From: Glycine soja
Taxonomy: Eukaryota > Streptophyta > Magnoliopsida > Fabales > Fabaceae
Assembly (NCBI RefSeq): GCF_004193775.1
Contig: NC_041005.1
Coordinates: forward strand, 10,046,501-10,110,500
Direction of reading: 5' to 3'
DNA length: 64,000 nt
Shown: positions 9,443-20,562 of the stretch, piece after piece
Layout: every line of letters begins with the position of its first letter
Position numbering within the stretch: position 1 is the stretch's first letter
Program-made: the position numbers and the translations under genes
Notes under the pieces: generated by a model
Databases searched by the model: none
The model's input: only the letters and a program-made list of their open reading frames with translations
What the model was told of the DNA's origin: nothing

Positions 9443-11280
9443 TGACTCAGTTGGTTTGCTTTGACTCTTTAAGTCTTTTATTAATCATTTTATTGGACTT
9501 TAGTTGTGTGTGGAGGTTAATTCAATTCTATATGTTCTTTTATTTAGTAACTAAGAAAGTTTTGCATCCTAGAGGGCCAAGCTTTTTGTTTTTCTAGTAG
9601 CATTCTATCAGCACTTTTCAACTACTTTTATAGCTGTTCAATTTTTTTCCAATGTTTATCAATAACAAGTTTGGGTCTAGGTAGGTTCAAGGTTCAGAAG
9701 CTTATTGGTTTTGATAATATCACAAGAAAAAATACATCTTAAAAAGCAATTTAAACGTAAAATAATGAATCCTTATACTCTGTCTTTTTCTTATCAAATC
9801 TTATTCCAGGTGATTTTATCCATGTTACTGCAATCACATCAGGCCTTCATAGGAGCATGCTTACAATTTATATGCACAACTCTAATCTTATTTTGATACT
9901 TATTCCTATCTTACGTTCTTTAGTGGCAATCTTTTATGCTACATTTAAGGTTGATTATACTCTTTTATAGCTGATTGCACTCTATTATCAATTAGTTTTT
10001 ATTATGAAGTACTTAATTGCCTCTTAGGCTTAAAAGAAAATGTTATGTGGTATTATAAGTTAAGACAATGTAGGTTGCGATGTTGTAGTATAAGTTGAGT
10101 TTAGGTGTTGTTAGAATAAATTTCTGGTGTCGTAAACGCATGTAGTTATGATTTTGTTGAAGTTATCTAATAATAATGGTAAATCACATGTTATCCTTAT
10201 ATTATTAGGAATTACAGGCAAATTGACTGCCTCTTCTATTGATCTATCCTGCGTGCTACTATTATGAATATGGGGTTATCAAGAAATATAGGAAGAATAA
10301 ATAAGTTTATTTTTGTTATGATTGATATTTATAGTTAGCTATATGATTATGCATCGACATCACATGCTTTTTGTCCCTACCAAATTGCATGAGACTAGGA
10401 GTTTGTGATTCTGACAAAAAAATTATTACTCAGTTATTGGTTTTGAACAATAATTCAAATAATATCCAGAAGTTGTTGATTTCAGTGTTTTTAGCATATT
10501 TGGGGTGTCTTGACTTGCTTGGTTTTATGTTGAGCCTTGACTTCCTTGCTCTCACTCCAATCCAGCCTCACACTAGTTTGTTGCTTGAATTGTTGGTAAG
10601 TTTGTCAATCAACTTTTGTATTTCACATGTTAACAATGTGGTTGATGATTCATGTAGGTGGGGAAGTTTTATAACTAATGTTTTTGGGAATGATGATTGA
10701 TGTAGGTGGTCATTGAGTTCTTTATTGGATTGTTGCTCTATTTTTGGACCATGTTGCTCATCATCACAGGTACAAATGTTTTTTTGTAAACTTTTGATCT
10801 TGTTGTTTGTTACCAATGTTTTTATTACTTGTTCACTGCCATTAATGAGAATTGATATATGTTATACAAATTATGTTCATCATGAGTGAACCTTAGATTC
10901 TCGTTTGAGATTAAATACAATGATTCTTGCAGATAGTTTGCATTAATCATTGTATTGAATCTTGAATTGTTAATTTTGACAGTTTAGGGAGACTCATATT
11001 TTATGGTAGATTCATGCATTATGGTTAAGATTATTTTGTTGAATTTAATGAAATTTCGGTACAATGCATTTCTAGTTGTTCTCTGAGTGCATACTTGATT
11101 GTCAGGGAATTAATCTCACCGCTTTCATGTCGTGTACTTGGAGATCAATGCGAAATGCTGTCGAAATTTCATCAAATTTAAAAAAATAGACTTAACCTTG
11201 ATGTATGAAGCTACCATAAAAAAAATGTCTTCCTGAATGGGATATGGCCACTCCTATAATGAAAAGGTGAGATTTTCATG
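9443..11280. other. AT-rich stretch without a recognised gene
   Basis: No conserved protein was seen in any frame. The longest frames (10371-10700 plus, 10568-10816 minus) are low-similarity and lack a domain I recognise. Part of this stretch (from about 10850) probably belongs to the 5' untranslated region of the CACTA element that follows, but no CACTA left terminus (CACTACTAAAAA) was found. A small hairpin-forming inverted repeat is present at 10913-10957 (ATACAATGATT and AATCATTGTAT arms). Confidence 0.5.
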
Positions 11281-11320
11281 CATTGAATAACTTTGTGAGT
11301 ATCACAGAGTTATTATTTAG

Positions 11321-13175
11321 ATGGATCGAAGTTGGATGAATGAAAGTCGCATGAGCCCTACACATGAGGAAGACGTCGAAGAGTTCTTGCAATTTGCTTC
11401 CGAAAGAAGTCAACCAGATGGGGATGAAAATTTTTTTTTGTCCTTGTATAAATTGTTTGAACGGAAGACGACAAATATTGGATGACATACGGGAGCATCT
11501 GTTGTGTGATGGGATTAAGAAGAATTATACAATAGTGGGTCCCAATCCAAACCGTTTGATGTAGAAATGGGAGATCACTTAGAGGATATGATTCGTGACC
11601 TTGGACAAGAATTTTTTCAGCAAGCACATGCCCCTATGTATGATACATTGCAAACTGATTCAAAGAAACCTTTGTATCCGTGGTGCAAGAATTCCTTGAC
11701 GCTGTTGTCGGCAGTGTTAACTCTGGTTAATGTGAAGGCTAGATATGGGTGGAGTGACAAAAGCTTTAGTTCACTGCTTCAAGTAGTGCATGATATGCTT
11801 CTAGAGGAAAACATGTTGCCTAAAAGTTACTATCAAGCCAAGAAGATATTGTGTCGAATGGGTATGGAGTATCAGAAGATTCATGTTTGCCCAAATGATT
11901 GCATATTGTACATATATGAATTTCAAGAAATGCCCAAATGCCCTAGGTGTGAGGTATCATAGTACAAAGTGAAGGATGACGATGAGTATAGTAGTGATGA
12001 AAACTCAAAGAAGGGCCCCCCAGCGAAGGTGTTGTGGTATCTTCCCGTCATTCCAAGGTTTAAGTGTCTGTTTGCTAATGGAGGTGATGCAAAAGACCTT
12101 ACATGACATGCAAATGGGAAAAACTGCGATGGAATGCTCTGTCATCCAATTGATTCCTCCCAGTGGAAAAAGATTGATCGTTTGTATCCAAATTTTGGCA
12201 AAGAGGCAAGAAATCTTAGGCTTGGACTAGCCACTGATGGAATGAATCCATATGGCAGTTTAAGCACTCAACACAGTTCATGGCCAGTTTTGCTAGTAAT
12301 TTACAATTTGCCTCCTTGGTTGTGCATGAAGCAAAAATACATGATGTTGTCTATGATGATATCGGGCCCATGACAGCCAGGAAATGACATCGATGTTTAT
12401 CTCAATCCCTTGATTGAAGACTAGACAAAGTTGTGGGACGAGGGGATTTTAGTGTTTGATAGGTTTCGAAATGAGACTTTTTATTTGCGTGTAATGTTTT
12501 TTTGTACCATTAATGACTTGACAAAGCTCATTTGTATGTATTGAATAACAATAATGAAGTTTTGCCATACATCACCATGAAGGTTTAGTGAAGGAAAGTA
12601 ATCCAAAAATATATGTCAAAGAACAGGGTCTTGAAAGAGCATAACAAGATTTTCCTAGATTGGTTCAAGGATACAATCTTTGTTAATGATAATGCTTCTG
12701 AAATGTTAAGAAAGCTAGCAGATGGACCTAAAAGAAATGTTATAACTTGGCAAGGATATGATATAAACAAGTATTCCTTCTATACAAAAGCACAAGACGA
12801 GAAAAGTACAATGCAAAACAGAGGGGTTATCCTAAGGGCTGAATCTCAACACTTCACTAGTGTACATGATGACAATCTCTGTGTAGCTTCCATCTCTTAC
12901 TTTGGTTTCATTGAAGAAATATGAGAGCTTAACTATGCGAAATTCACTGTCTGTGTTTTCAAATGTAAGTGGGTTGACAGCAATATCGATGTGTGGACCG
13001 ATGATCTGGGATTTACATTGGTAGATCTTAAGAAACTCGCTTACCAGAATGACCCATTCATCATGGTAGAACAAGCTAAACAGGTATTTTATGTTGAAGA
13101 CCCTTGTGATGAAAGGTGGTCAATGGTTCTACACGGGAAAACAATAGGTGTTAATGTTGAAGATGATGTATATTG
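11321..13175 (+). pseudogene. CACTA transposase (TNPD-like), broken
   Basis: The N-terminal transposase-associated domain starts at 11321 (MDRSWMNESRMSPTHEEDVE) and, after a frameshift, continues as FFCPCINCLNGRRQILDDIR with the usual Cys-Pro-Cys...Cys pattern. The frame at 11567-11962 carries the linker ending in CPNDCILYIYEF and CPRC, which normally precedes the Transposase_21 core. The core follows in pieces (for example LRLGLATDGMNPYGSL at about 12203-12250, WPVLLVIYNLPPWLCMK). It breaks off near 12470. From 12613 a DUF4216-like C-terminal domain can be read (RGVILRAESQHFTSVHDDNL, then VWTDDLGFTLVDLKKLAY and PFIMVEQAKQVFYVEDP). Most of the catalytic core and the DUF4218 region are missing. 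Several shifts and at least two stops make it inactive. Confidence 0.8.
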
Positions 13176-13395
13176 ATACTTATGTTAGTCCTTTGTCCAC
13201 ACAGATGTCGCCTAACATCGTTGAAGAAGAAATTGACGACGTTCATGCTAATCGTAATGTTCATGATGAAGGAGAATTAATTAACATCATCTAATGTATT
13301 TTTTTTATTATGTAATTAATTTCAGTCCATTGAATTACATAAGTTATTGAGTTTTGTTGATAACATCCTAAAATAATGTTTTTTTTTACGGGAAA

Positions 13396-16338
13396 ATGGC
13401 TACACAACCTAGCTCTCCTTCTTCTACTAGTGCAGCATCACATTCGTCGTTTACCTTGAAGTAGACAAGAAAGGCCACATGCCTAAGATCATTAGCGATT
13501 AGACCAGTTGGGGCAGAAAGACCCCTGGTCCATGTGGATCCTGCTATCGACAAAGTGGACGGTCCCCACAAAAAAAAGTTAAGAACATATTTGAGGATCG
13601 TCGCTCGTGATAAAGTGGATGTGACATACAAGAATTGGAAACAAGTTATTATTGCTCAGAAGGATTTGATATAGGAGGATATTCAGGTATTTTAGATAAA
13701 TGTTGCATTTTTTTTTATTAACAAAAAAATTCTAATTTAGTAACAATAAAATGTAATTTTTTGTTTGTCAGGCTAAATTTGATATCCCTGAAGCATCTGA
13801 TCTATGGACAAAAAAGAAAATACTTCAGATAGTAGGGGAGCAGTGCAGACAGTTTAAGTCTAACTTGATGTCGAAATAGGCACTTGCAGCTGACAAGGAC
13901 ATTGTCGAGGACACTGTATGTGAAAAGTACGGCATTAGCAAGGAGAAGTGGACCCAATTTTGTCAAAGCCGCAGAGACCCTTCGTGGGAGATAACTTTGT
14001 GATTTTCATTGTTTTAAACTTTAAATTCACTTATTATTTTACATTATAATGATAACTTTCAATAATGTTTAATTTTTACTGGATGTGCGAAAAAAGACAC
14101 AGGTCATCCAAAAACAAAACACTGCCCTTCACGTGTTGTCTCGTGGGGGTTATGAATATCTAGAACAAAAGTTGATGGAGGAGAAGAAAAAGAAACAATT
14201 GGAGGAAGCTGCTCAATTCGGAAGCATTGACACCGTGATTGATCCTCCATCTCCCATCAGACGACATGTGAAGTGGAATATGGCTCACACCAAGAAAATT
14301 GGGCAAATGACGTTTGAGGCTCAAAGGAAATCGCTGACAAAATTGTAAATCACTTTCAATTGTTAATTGCAATTATTTATGTTTATTGTGTGATTGAGTA
14401 AACCAATAAATGTGTTCCTTACAGAATTCATTGGAGGAGCAGGCCTCACAAGGTTTCTTTGTCGCCCATGGACGTCAGGATGTACCGACTGCTGCCATTA
14501 GGCAACTAGAACACCCTAGTCGTGTGCGTGTTGCTGGAGCCGATGTCATGATCAAGCAATACTTTGGACCGACTTCAAGGACCTCCTGCACGTCTTCGTC
14601 CATGGCTCCCGAAGACCTGGAGCAGCTGACGCAAAAAATCAGGGACCAACTGGAGGAGTCGATCATAGAAAAAGTGACTCGACAACTAATGTTATCCTTC
14701 AGCCAGATGCAGTCCTAGTTTCAATTGCTGATGCAATCACAAGGACTCGCGCTGCCTCCTGAGCCTAAGGTTGGTCCTTCAGCTGCTCGTGTCAGCATAA
14801 AGGAGAGTTGTGTTGATCCCTCAGGGAACGATCCAGACACAGGTGACTCAGACAAATGCGGGTTACATGTCAAAGAAAATCCTCCTCACCTGGTTGCCCT
14901 AGGAAGACTTTATGAGGGGTCCACAACCGTTCACAACATTCATTTACTCCATGATCAAGTCAAGGTTGGTGTTGAGGAGGTTAGAGATGCAAATGCTCCC
15001 ATTCTTATACCCACTGAAGAGGTTAAGTTAGTGGGACAGACACTTAACACCTTCCTTGCTTGGCCGACACATCTTATCAAGTATTTATCAGAACATTTAT
15101 TTCAGTGTCATTAAATGCTTTTTTTTCAATTAAAGTGTTCACTGTAATTAAATTATGTTAATTAACTGTGTTGGATAAACAGGGAGCTGTGGGATCGGTG
15201 AAACTTGCAGATAGGGTGGATCATGATGTCGATGATCCCCTATATCTGATAACATTGACTATCCCACAACTTTTTCTAAAGTCGTTGCAGGTTATGTGGG
15301 ATGCTACCGTGTTTGGGGTATTTAATGACAACTTTCCCTTGTACATAAAGCATGAAGATCTATCTGAAATAGCACATGATGGTCAATGTCTCAGCATCTC
15401 TGTTATACAGTTGTGGATTATGTAAATCAGTTTACATTATTGTTTACTACCTAACTTATTATTTTAAATTCATACATAATTTACTCTATTTTAACAACAA
15501 TAGGCATATGACCGAGAGACAAGCATGCGAGTAGGGAATGCCAATGTGTATGGATTCCTTGAGCCACAGTCCATACAAAGATCTGGGTAATCGCAATTTG
15601 AACTGGATGCAGAATTCAAGGAGGGATGTATACCTAGGAGCTTACTTGAATGGGTAAGCTAAACTGAACAAATGAATTTAATTAATGTATAATAGTATAA
15701 TAACTTATATTGTTCTCCACTGTAGTGCACATTGTCAAATGGTCGTCATTTTGCCTAAGGAAAATGTTGTCATTTGGTTTTGTTTGATGCATAACAGGTT
15801 AGTCCTATTTTTCAATACATTTGCATTAGCATTAGTCGGGAACATCAATATTTTAATTGTACAATACGCAACCATGTTTGTATTCAATAGTGCTTTGAAA
15901 GGACTTGACGATACTCCACAAAGTAAATCCAAGGTTGTTGCTAGGTAGATTGTTGTTAAAGTAAGTTATTTAAATAATGCTTCTAGTTATATTTTAATAT
16001 TGTGTAGACTAATTTATACTTAACATTGAATATCTAAATTTCATAATGTATTTAGTGTAATAGACAAAAAGGAAACATTGAGTGTGGGTATTACGTCATG
16101 CACTGGATGTCAACTATAATCTTTGGAATTTTCAAGAATAATTGGGAAATGACAATTGTTTAATTCAAACATATTTTGTTTTGTTACCATTGGTATTATA
16201 TATTATTCACTTATGTTTTATTATATCATGCAATATTTCATTGATGCTAGACCATTGGAACCAGAGAGATTGAAGGCGCTTCGCATCCAGTGGGCAACAT
16301 ATTATTTGAAAGTTAAGAATGAAACAATTAGTGTTTAG
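13396..16338 (+). pseudogene. Ptta/En/Spm-type ORF with C-terminal Ulp1-like protease, broken
   Basis: This is the second CACTA ORF, still split by introns. The N-terminal part reads AQKDLI*EDIQAKFDIPEAS and CEKYGISKEKWTQFCQSRRD (Transposase_24/Ptta type), then ALHVLSRGGYEYLEQKLMEE at 14085-14348. A middle part with MAPEDLEQLTQKIRDQLEES follows (14410-15114). The C-terminal part (15504-16338) resembles the Ulp1/C48 cysteine-protease fold: FPLYIKHEDLSEIAHDGQCL at about 15328, and near 16075 CNRQKGNIECGYYVMHWM, where the Cys of ECGYYV is the expected nucleophile. Two stops at Trp positions (LI*ED near 13672, SK*AL near 13876) and further stops in the protease part mark it as dead. Confidence 0.75.
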
Positions 16339-16549
16339 GCAATTTTGGAATTGTAGTTTAGTTACTTTACATTATTTACAATTCGTGTCTCCTTAACATT
16401 AAATATTCTTTTAATTCATAGTAATTAATAAATTTTTGATGGAATTTCTAGTAAAAACTGTTTCAAAACAGAATGAAAATTATATGTCATGGTTCTACTT
16501 TTAAAATTTGCATGTTAATTTTGGGGTTATTAAAAAAAGACAACATATT

Positions 16550-17101
16550 AAAAAAATCCTAAAAACAACATTGGTTTTTTTTTTTTTTTTTGTAAAAAGT
16601 GATGTTTTATGTTATTTTAACATCAATTTTTTAAAAAACCGATGTTAAGCTTCATCAATAACATGATTTTTTCCAAAAATCGATGTTGCTGGTAATATAA
16701 CAACATTGATTCTTACCAAAAATCGATGTCTGTTATCAGAAAACAACATCAATTTTTATTAAAAACTAATGTTGTTTTATCACAGGCAACATTGGTTTTT
16801 AACCAAAATTGATGTAAATATACAACATCGGTTTTTACTAAAAACAAATGTTGTCTACATATATTAACATCGGTTTGGGTAAAAACCAATGTTGATACGA
16901 AGATATATAACTTTTTTTTTATAATTCTTATTATATAACATCGGTTATTTAAATAACCGATGTTGTAATTTTATATTAACATTGGTTTTGGAATACCGAT
17001 GTTAACGATAATACTTTCAACGTTGGTACTTTCAACATTGGTTAATAACCGATGTTGAAAGTCCTTAATAATCGATGTTGAAACCCTATTTTTTAGTAGT
17101 G
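16550..17101. repeat. CACTA subterminal inverted repeats and right terminus
   Basis: More than a dozen copies of an AACATCGGTTTTT/AAAAACCGATGTT motif occur in alternating orientation, many as back-to-back palindromes (for example AACATCGGTTATTTAAATAACCGATGTT at 16939-16966, cited here by position and core AACATCGGTT). The array runs into GAAACCCTATTTTTTAGTAG and ends at 17101. Such arrays are the transposase-binding subterminal regions of CACTA elements. Confidence 0.85.
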
Positions 17102-19299
17102 CGCATTGTTTTGGACCCCTCCGATTTGGCGTGACAGAGGTGAAAGCGACAGTGAGGGTTCACAACTTCATCATTGATGACGAAACAAGAGCACTGGTGA
17201 CTTAGGGGTTTTAGGGCTTGGGCGCGAGTGTGAGATCGAGTTATAGTAATGTGATTGAGAATGAAATTTAAGCAGCAATAGGTTCTAGAGAAAACAACCA
17301 CTACGATTGTTCTAAAAAGTGTCATTAACTCATAATACATAACGACGATTTTTCCATAAATTGTTGTTAATGCGTCCTTTTAATTACAAAAATGTTACCA
17401 CAAATTTTTCTTAACAGTTTTCATAAAATCGTCGTTGATGTTGCAACTTGAAAAAACTTTTGGTGCATCATATATCTTATACAGGTATTTTGAACTAACA
17501 AAATGACCTAATTGAAAAAAATTATATTTTAAACATGTTAATACGAATTCGATAAATCATATGTAGGATATATAAGAAATATTATTATTTTTTTTGTTTG
17601 GATGGATGTTTGCCAGCCTACATGGACCCTTTCTCGTCATCATATTGCAATTTTGTAATTTTTTTTTTGTCCAATAGAACTTAATCGAGCTTTGGATTAT
17701 ATGCTCCAAAAAAAAAAATCCATTCAACGTGAGACCTAAGAACAGCCACAGACGTAGATTACCAAAATCAAACTGGTCATCACCTACCCACTCTAAAACA
17801 TAAAAAAAGGTTAAATCTTCAACAAAGTAAACAGAACAATTCTTATTGTACTTCAAACCCCTTTGGTTCAAAACCATCATTAGTTTACAAAGTTCTGCGG
17901 TTGAGTCAATTCATCTTGTTTGAGTTAATTCTTTTCTTTTAACTTGTGAAATATATGTGAAAAAATTGATTAGATTGACTTTTTGTGTATCATTCATCGT
18001 CCCACTTCTCCCATTAACTTAAAGCCAAAATCGTGGACCACAGGCCAGGATGTCATGAATAAACCTAACCTCCAACCATAACCGAAGCCATAATTTATTG
18101 AAATGCTATCTCTGCGTACCCAATAAGATTTAACCGAGTATGATGACAGAGATTGATCCCTTAATCATACCTCTAAACAAGATTTTGTTGGGAAAGACAA
18201 AATTCACCTATAATCTTTAGGTCTTGAGAGTTAATCTCATGATTTTCAGTTATTCAGTTATGAGAATACCTTCTTTTCAAGAAAAAAAAATCTCTCCTTA
18301 CACGTGTAAATATAAACAAATAAAAAAATTCCTAACCGAATAACCATAGTTACAATTTTATCCACACAAAAATGACAATGACAACCTGTTAAGTAGGCAA
18401 GAAATCATTTCTTATATTATCGTATTCGTTTGTTACTGTATTAAACAATGCTAATCTTTTTCCATCACCATCTTTCGTTGTTTATACACTAATAATGACC
18501 ATTGAAAATATTAATTTTATAGTTTGGCAGGAAAAAAAAAATAGACAAAAGCAAATATGTCTCATTTAAAGGCACAAACAAACACGTGCAATAAACGTAC
18601 TAAATGTTATTTTTTAATCCGAGTTTAGTTTTGATATATTGTGTAAAATAATCGTTTCAAATCTAATTAAAATTATAACTGTATAAATAAAAATTTACAA
18701 ATAGATCATAATATACAATACATTTTAATTGATTTTTTCTTATTTAGTATATGTAATCATTTCATATTTATTAAGATAAAACTTGGATGCAATTTCTCAT
18801 CATATTTTTTTTATGCTATTATTCTTAATTAAAATCAGAGTTTCACTCCGGAAACTTTGCTGATATTTGATATAAATATTCAAAAGGAAAAAATAAATTA
18901 TGCATCAACCGCAAAATTGAAAAGAAATTTTGTAGCCTTAAAAATTTGATATCAATTATAACTCGAATTAACATGATGATACTGGAGGTGGAAACATGTA
19001 GTTTTAGATAAAATAATAGAAAAAAGGGATACAAGTGGAGATGGTGGCTGGCGTGTTTGTTTGTTGATGAAAATAGGAGGAAGCATCGCTTCCATATTTG
19101 ACTCATCTACTACTGATTATAAGGAAGAAGGGTTGGTGGACAAACAACACCAGCCAACAAAACAAAAACAACGCATAGTCAATAGAGGCACCTTATTCTA
19201 CGTGATTATATGTATGTTATTACTATGTGATTCATTCATTGATGACGTGACATGCTTCTCCTCCTCTTCCCTATGCAAACCCCCCAAATTCTTTGAACC
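17102..19299. other. Intergenic, no gene recognised
   Basis: The stretch is AT-rich, with no conserved reading frame on either strand. The frames at 17086-17340, 17557-17880 and 18843-19106 on the minus strand are unsupported. One short inverted repeat (AACGACGATTTTT near 17340 and AAAATCGTCGTT near 17430) looks like a fragment of another CACTA subterminal region. Confidence 0.5.
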
Positions 19300-20562
19300 A
19301 TTTTCACTACTACAAACAACAACTAATTTATTCATTCTCACCAGCCACATAGAGAGAGAGAGTGAAAGGGGTAGCTGGGAACTACTACTACTACTAAGAG
19401 AGGTGTGGCATTGGCAGGTACCACGTGCAGCTTTCATTGAAGAAAGAGAGAGACCCAACACTCCAACAGGCCCCAACCCAATACCAACACCAAAACCAAA
19501 CCTACCTCACTCAACCCCATCCAACCTTTTGGTTTGGTTTGGATTTTTATCACTGATTGATCCTCAGCATCACCATTTACATGAACTAACCCAACACCTC
19601 TCCTCTCACTTATAATTCACCTTCTTATGCTCCCAGTGCTTCCCAAACTCCCACCAATTTGGTAGAATAAAATTAAAAAGAAACTCTTGATTTCGTCACC
19701 ACAGCTTTCTCCCCAAGGTCTGTGTTTGCTTGTGACTGTTTCTCCTCCTTATTCTATCCGTGTTCCATGTGCTTGATTGATTCTCTTGACTTCATTTTTA
19801 TTTTTATTTTTTACAACCCCTTTTATTGAGATGTTCTAAAGGTAGCTGAATTCTATGTTGTTGGTGAATTTAAGGAAGAGTCTTTGATGCCCTTTTGTTT
19901 AGAATTGGTTTTGGTTTGGAGGCTCCAATAAAAAAATTGTCATTTTTTGCTAAATCGGAAGTTAGAGGGGCTAATTGATTGAAAAGGTAGTGAGTTATCA
20001 TGAGATGCTGACCTTTTTTATTTTTGTTTTTGTAATTGATGTTTTCGCCTTACCGCATCTGAGAGAGAGAGTGAGCTACTAGGCCGTGTTTGGCTGTTTG
20101 CATCTTACAGTGAAAGCTGCAGGTTTGGGAGGAATGAGTTTGTAACAGAATTTTACGGCTGGAATATTGATTTGCCAAATGAGTTAACCATATCAGCCAC
20201 AGTCCTGAGTGTTTCTAAATCTGGAGTTTCTTATCAAGTCCATATGTTGTTCACCAAACAGAACTTAGCAGCCTTTTTTTTTATCAGTCCATTTTCTCTT
20301 ACTTCATGTCAATCTTGCCAGTGAAAGTTGAGATGGATTTTGTACTGCTTAAATATATGCTTTATCTCGAGTTTCATCTATATAATAATTAATAAGTTGA
20401 ACAAAGATTCTTCAGAAAGTTTCCAGAATTTCATTACTGAACAAGCAATATAAATTGAAATAAAAGAATCCTAATTCCTAATTGATTCTCATATGTCTTG
20501 AGCTGCTTGTAATCTATTTTTTATTGTGCTGTTCATAGGAGACTTATCGAAGGAGCACAGTA
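19300..20562 (+). promoter_or_regulatory. ACC1 core promoter, 5' UTR and leader intron
   Basis: A pyrimidine-rich leader with short GA/CT tracts precedes the gene. A possible TATA-like box is TTATAAT at 19610-19616. A 5' UTR exon ends at 19717 (CCCCAAG, donor GTCTGTG) and a leader intron of about 820 bp runs to the acceptor TTCATAG at 20538, leaving 24 nt of leader before the ATG. An alternative acceptor (GAGCACAG) lies 3 nt before the ATG. A long leader intron is common in highly expressed plant housekeeping genes. The transcription start is not determinable here. Confidence 0.5.

Larger units (their letters stand above)
11281..17101 (+). mobile_element. Decayed CACTA (En/Spm) transposon, left end not found
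   Basis: Two CACTA-type ORFs lie in tandem on the plus strand (transposase, then Ptta/En/Spm-Ulp1). They are followed by about 550 bp of inverted subterminal repeats and a right terminus ending TTTTTTAGTAGTG at 17101, which is CACTACTAAAAAA in reverse complement. This is the classical CACTA end. No matching left terminus is visible in 7000-11300, so the element is 5'-truncated or too decayed to trace. Both ORFs carry stops, frameshifts and deletions, so the element cannot move by itself. Confidence 0.8.

Noticed and set aside
19061..19615. 184-residue ORF upstream of ACC1
   Set aside because: It is a chance frame through promoter and leader sequence, low-complexity at the end, with no recognised domain.
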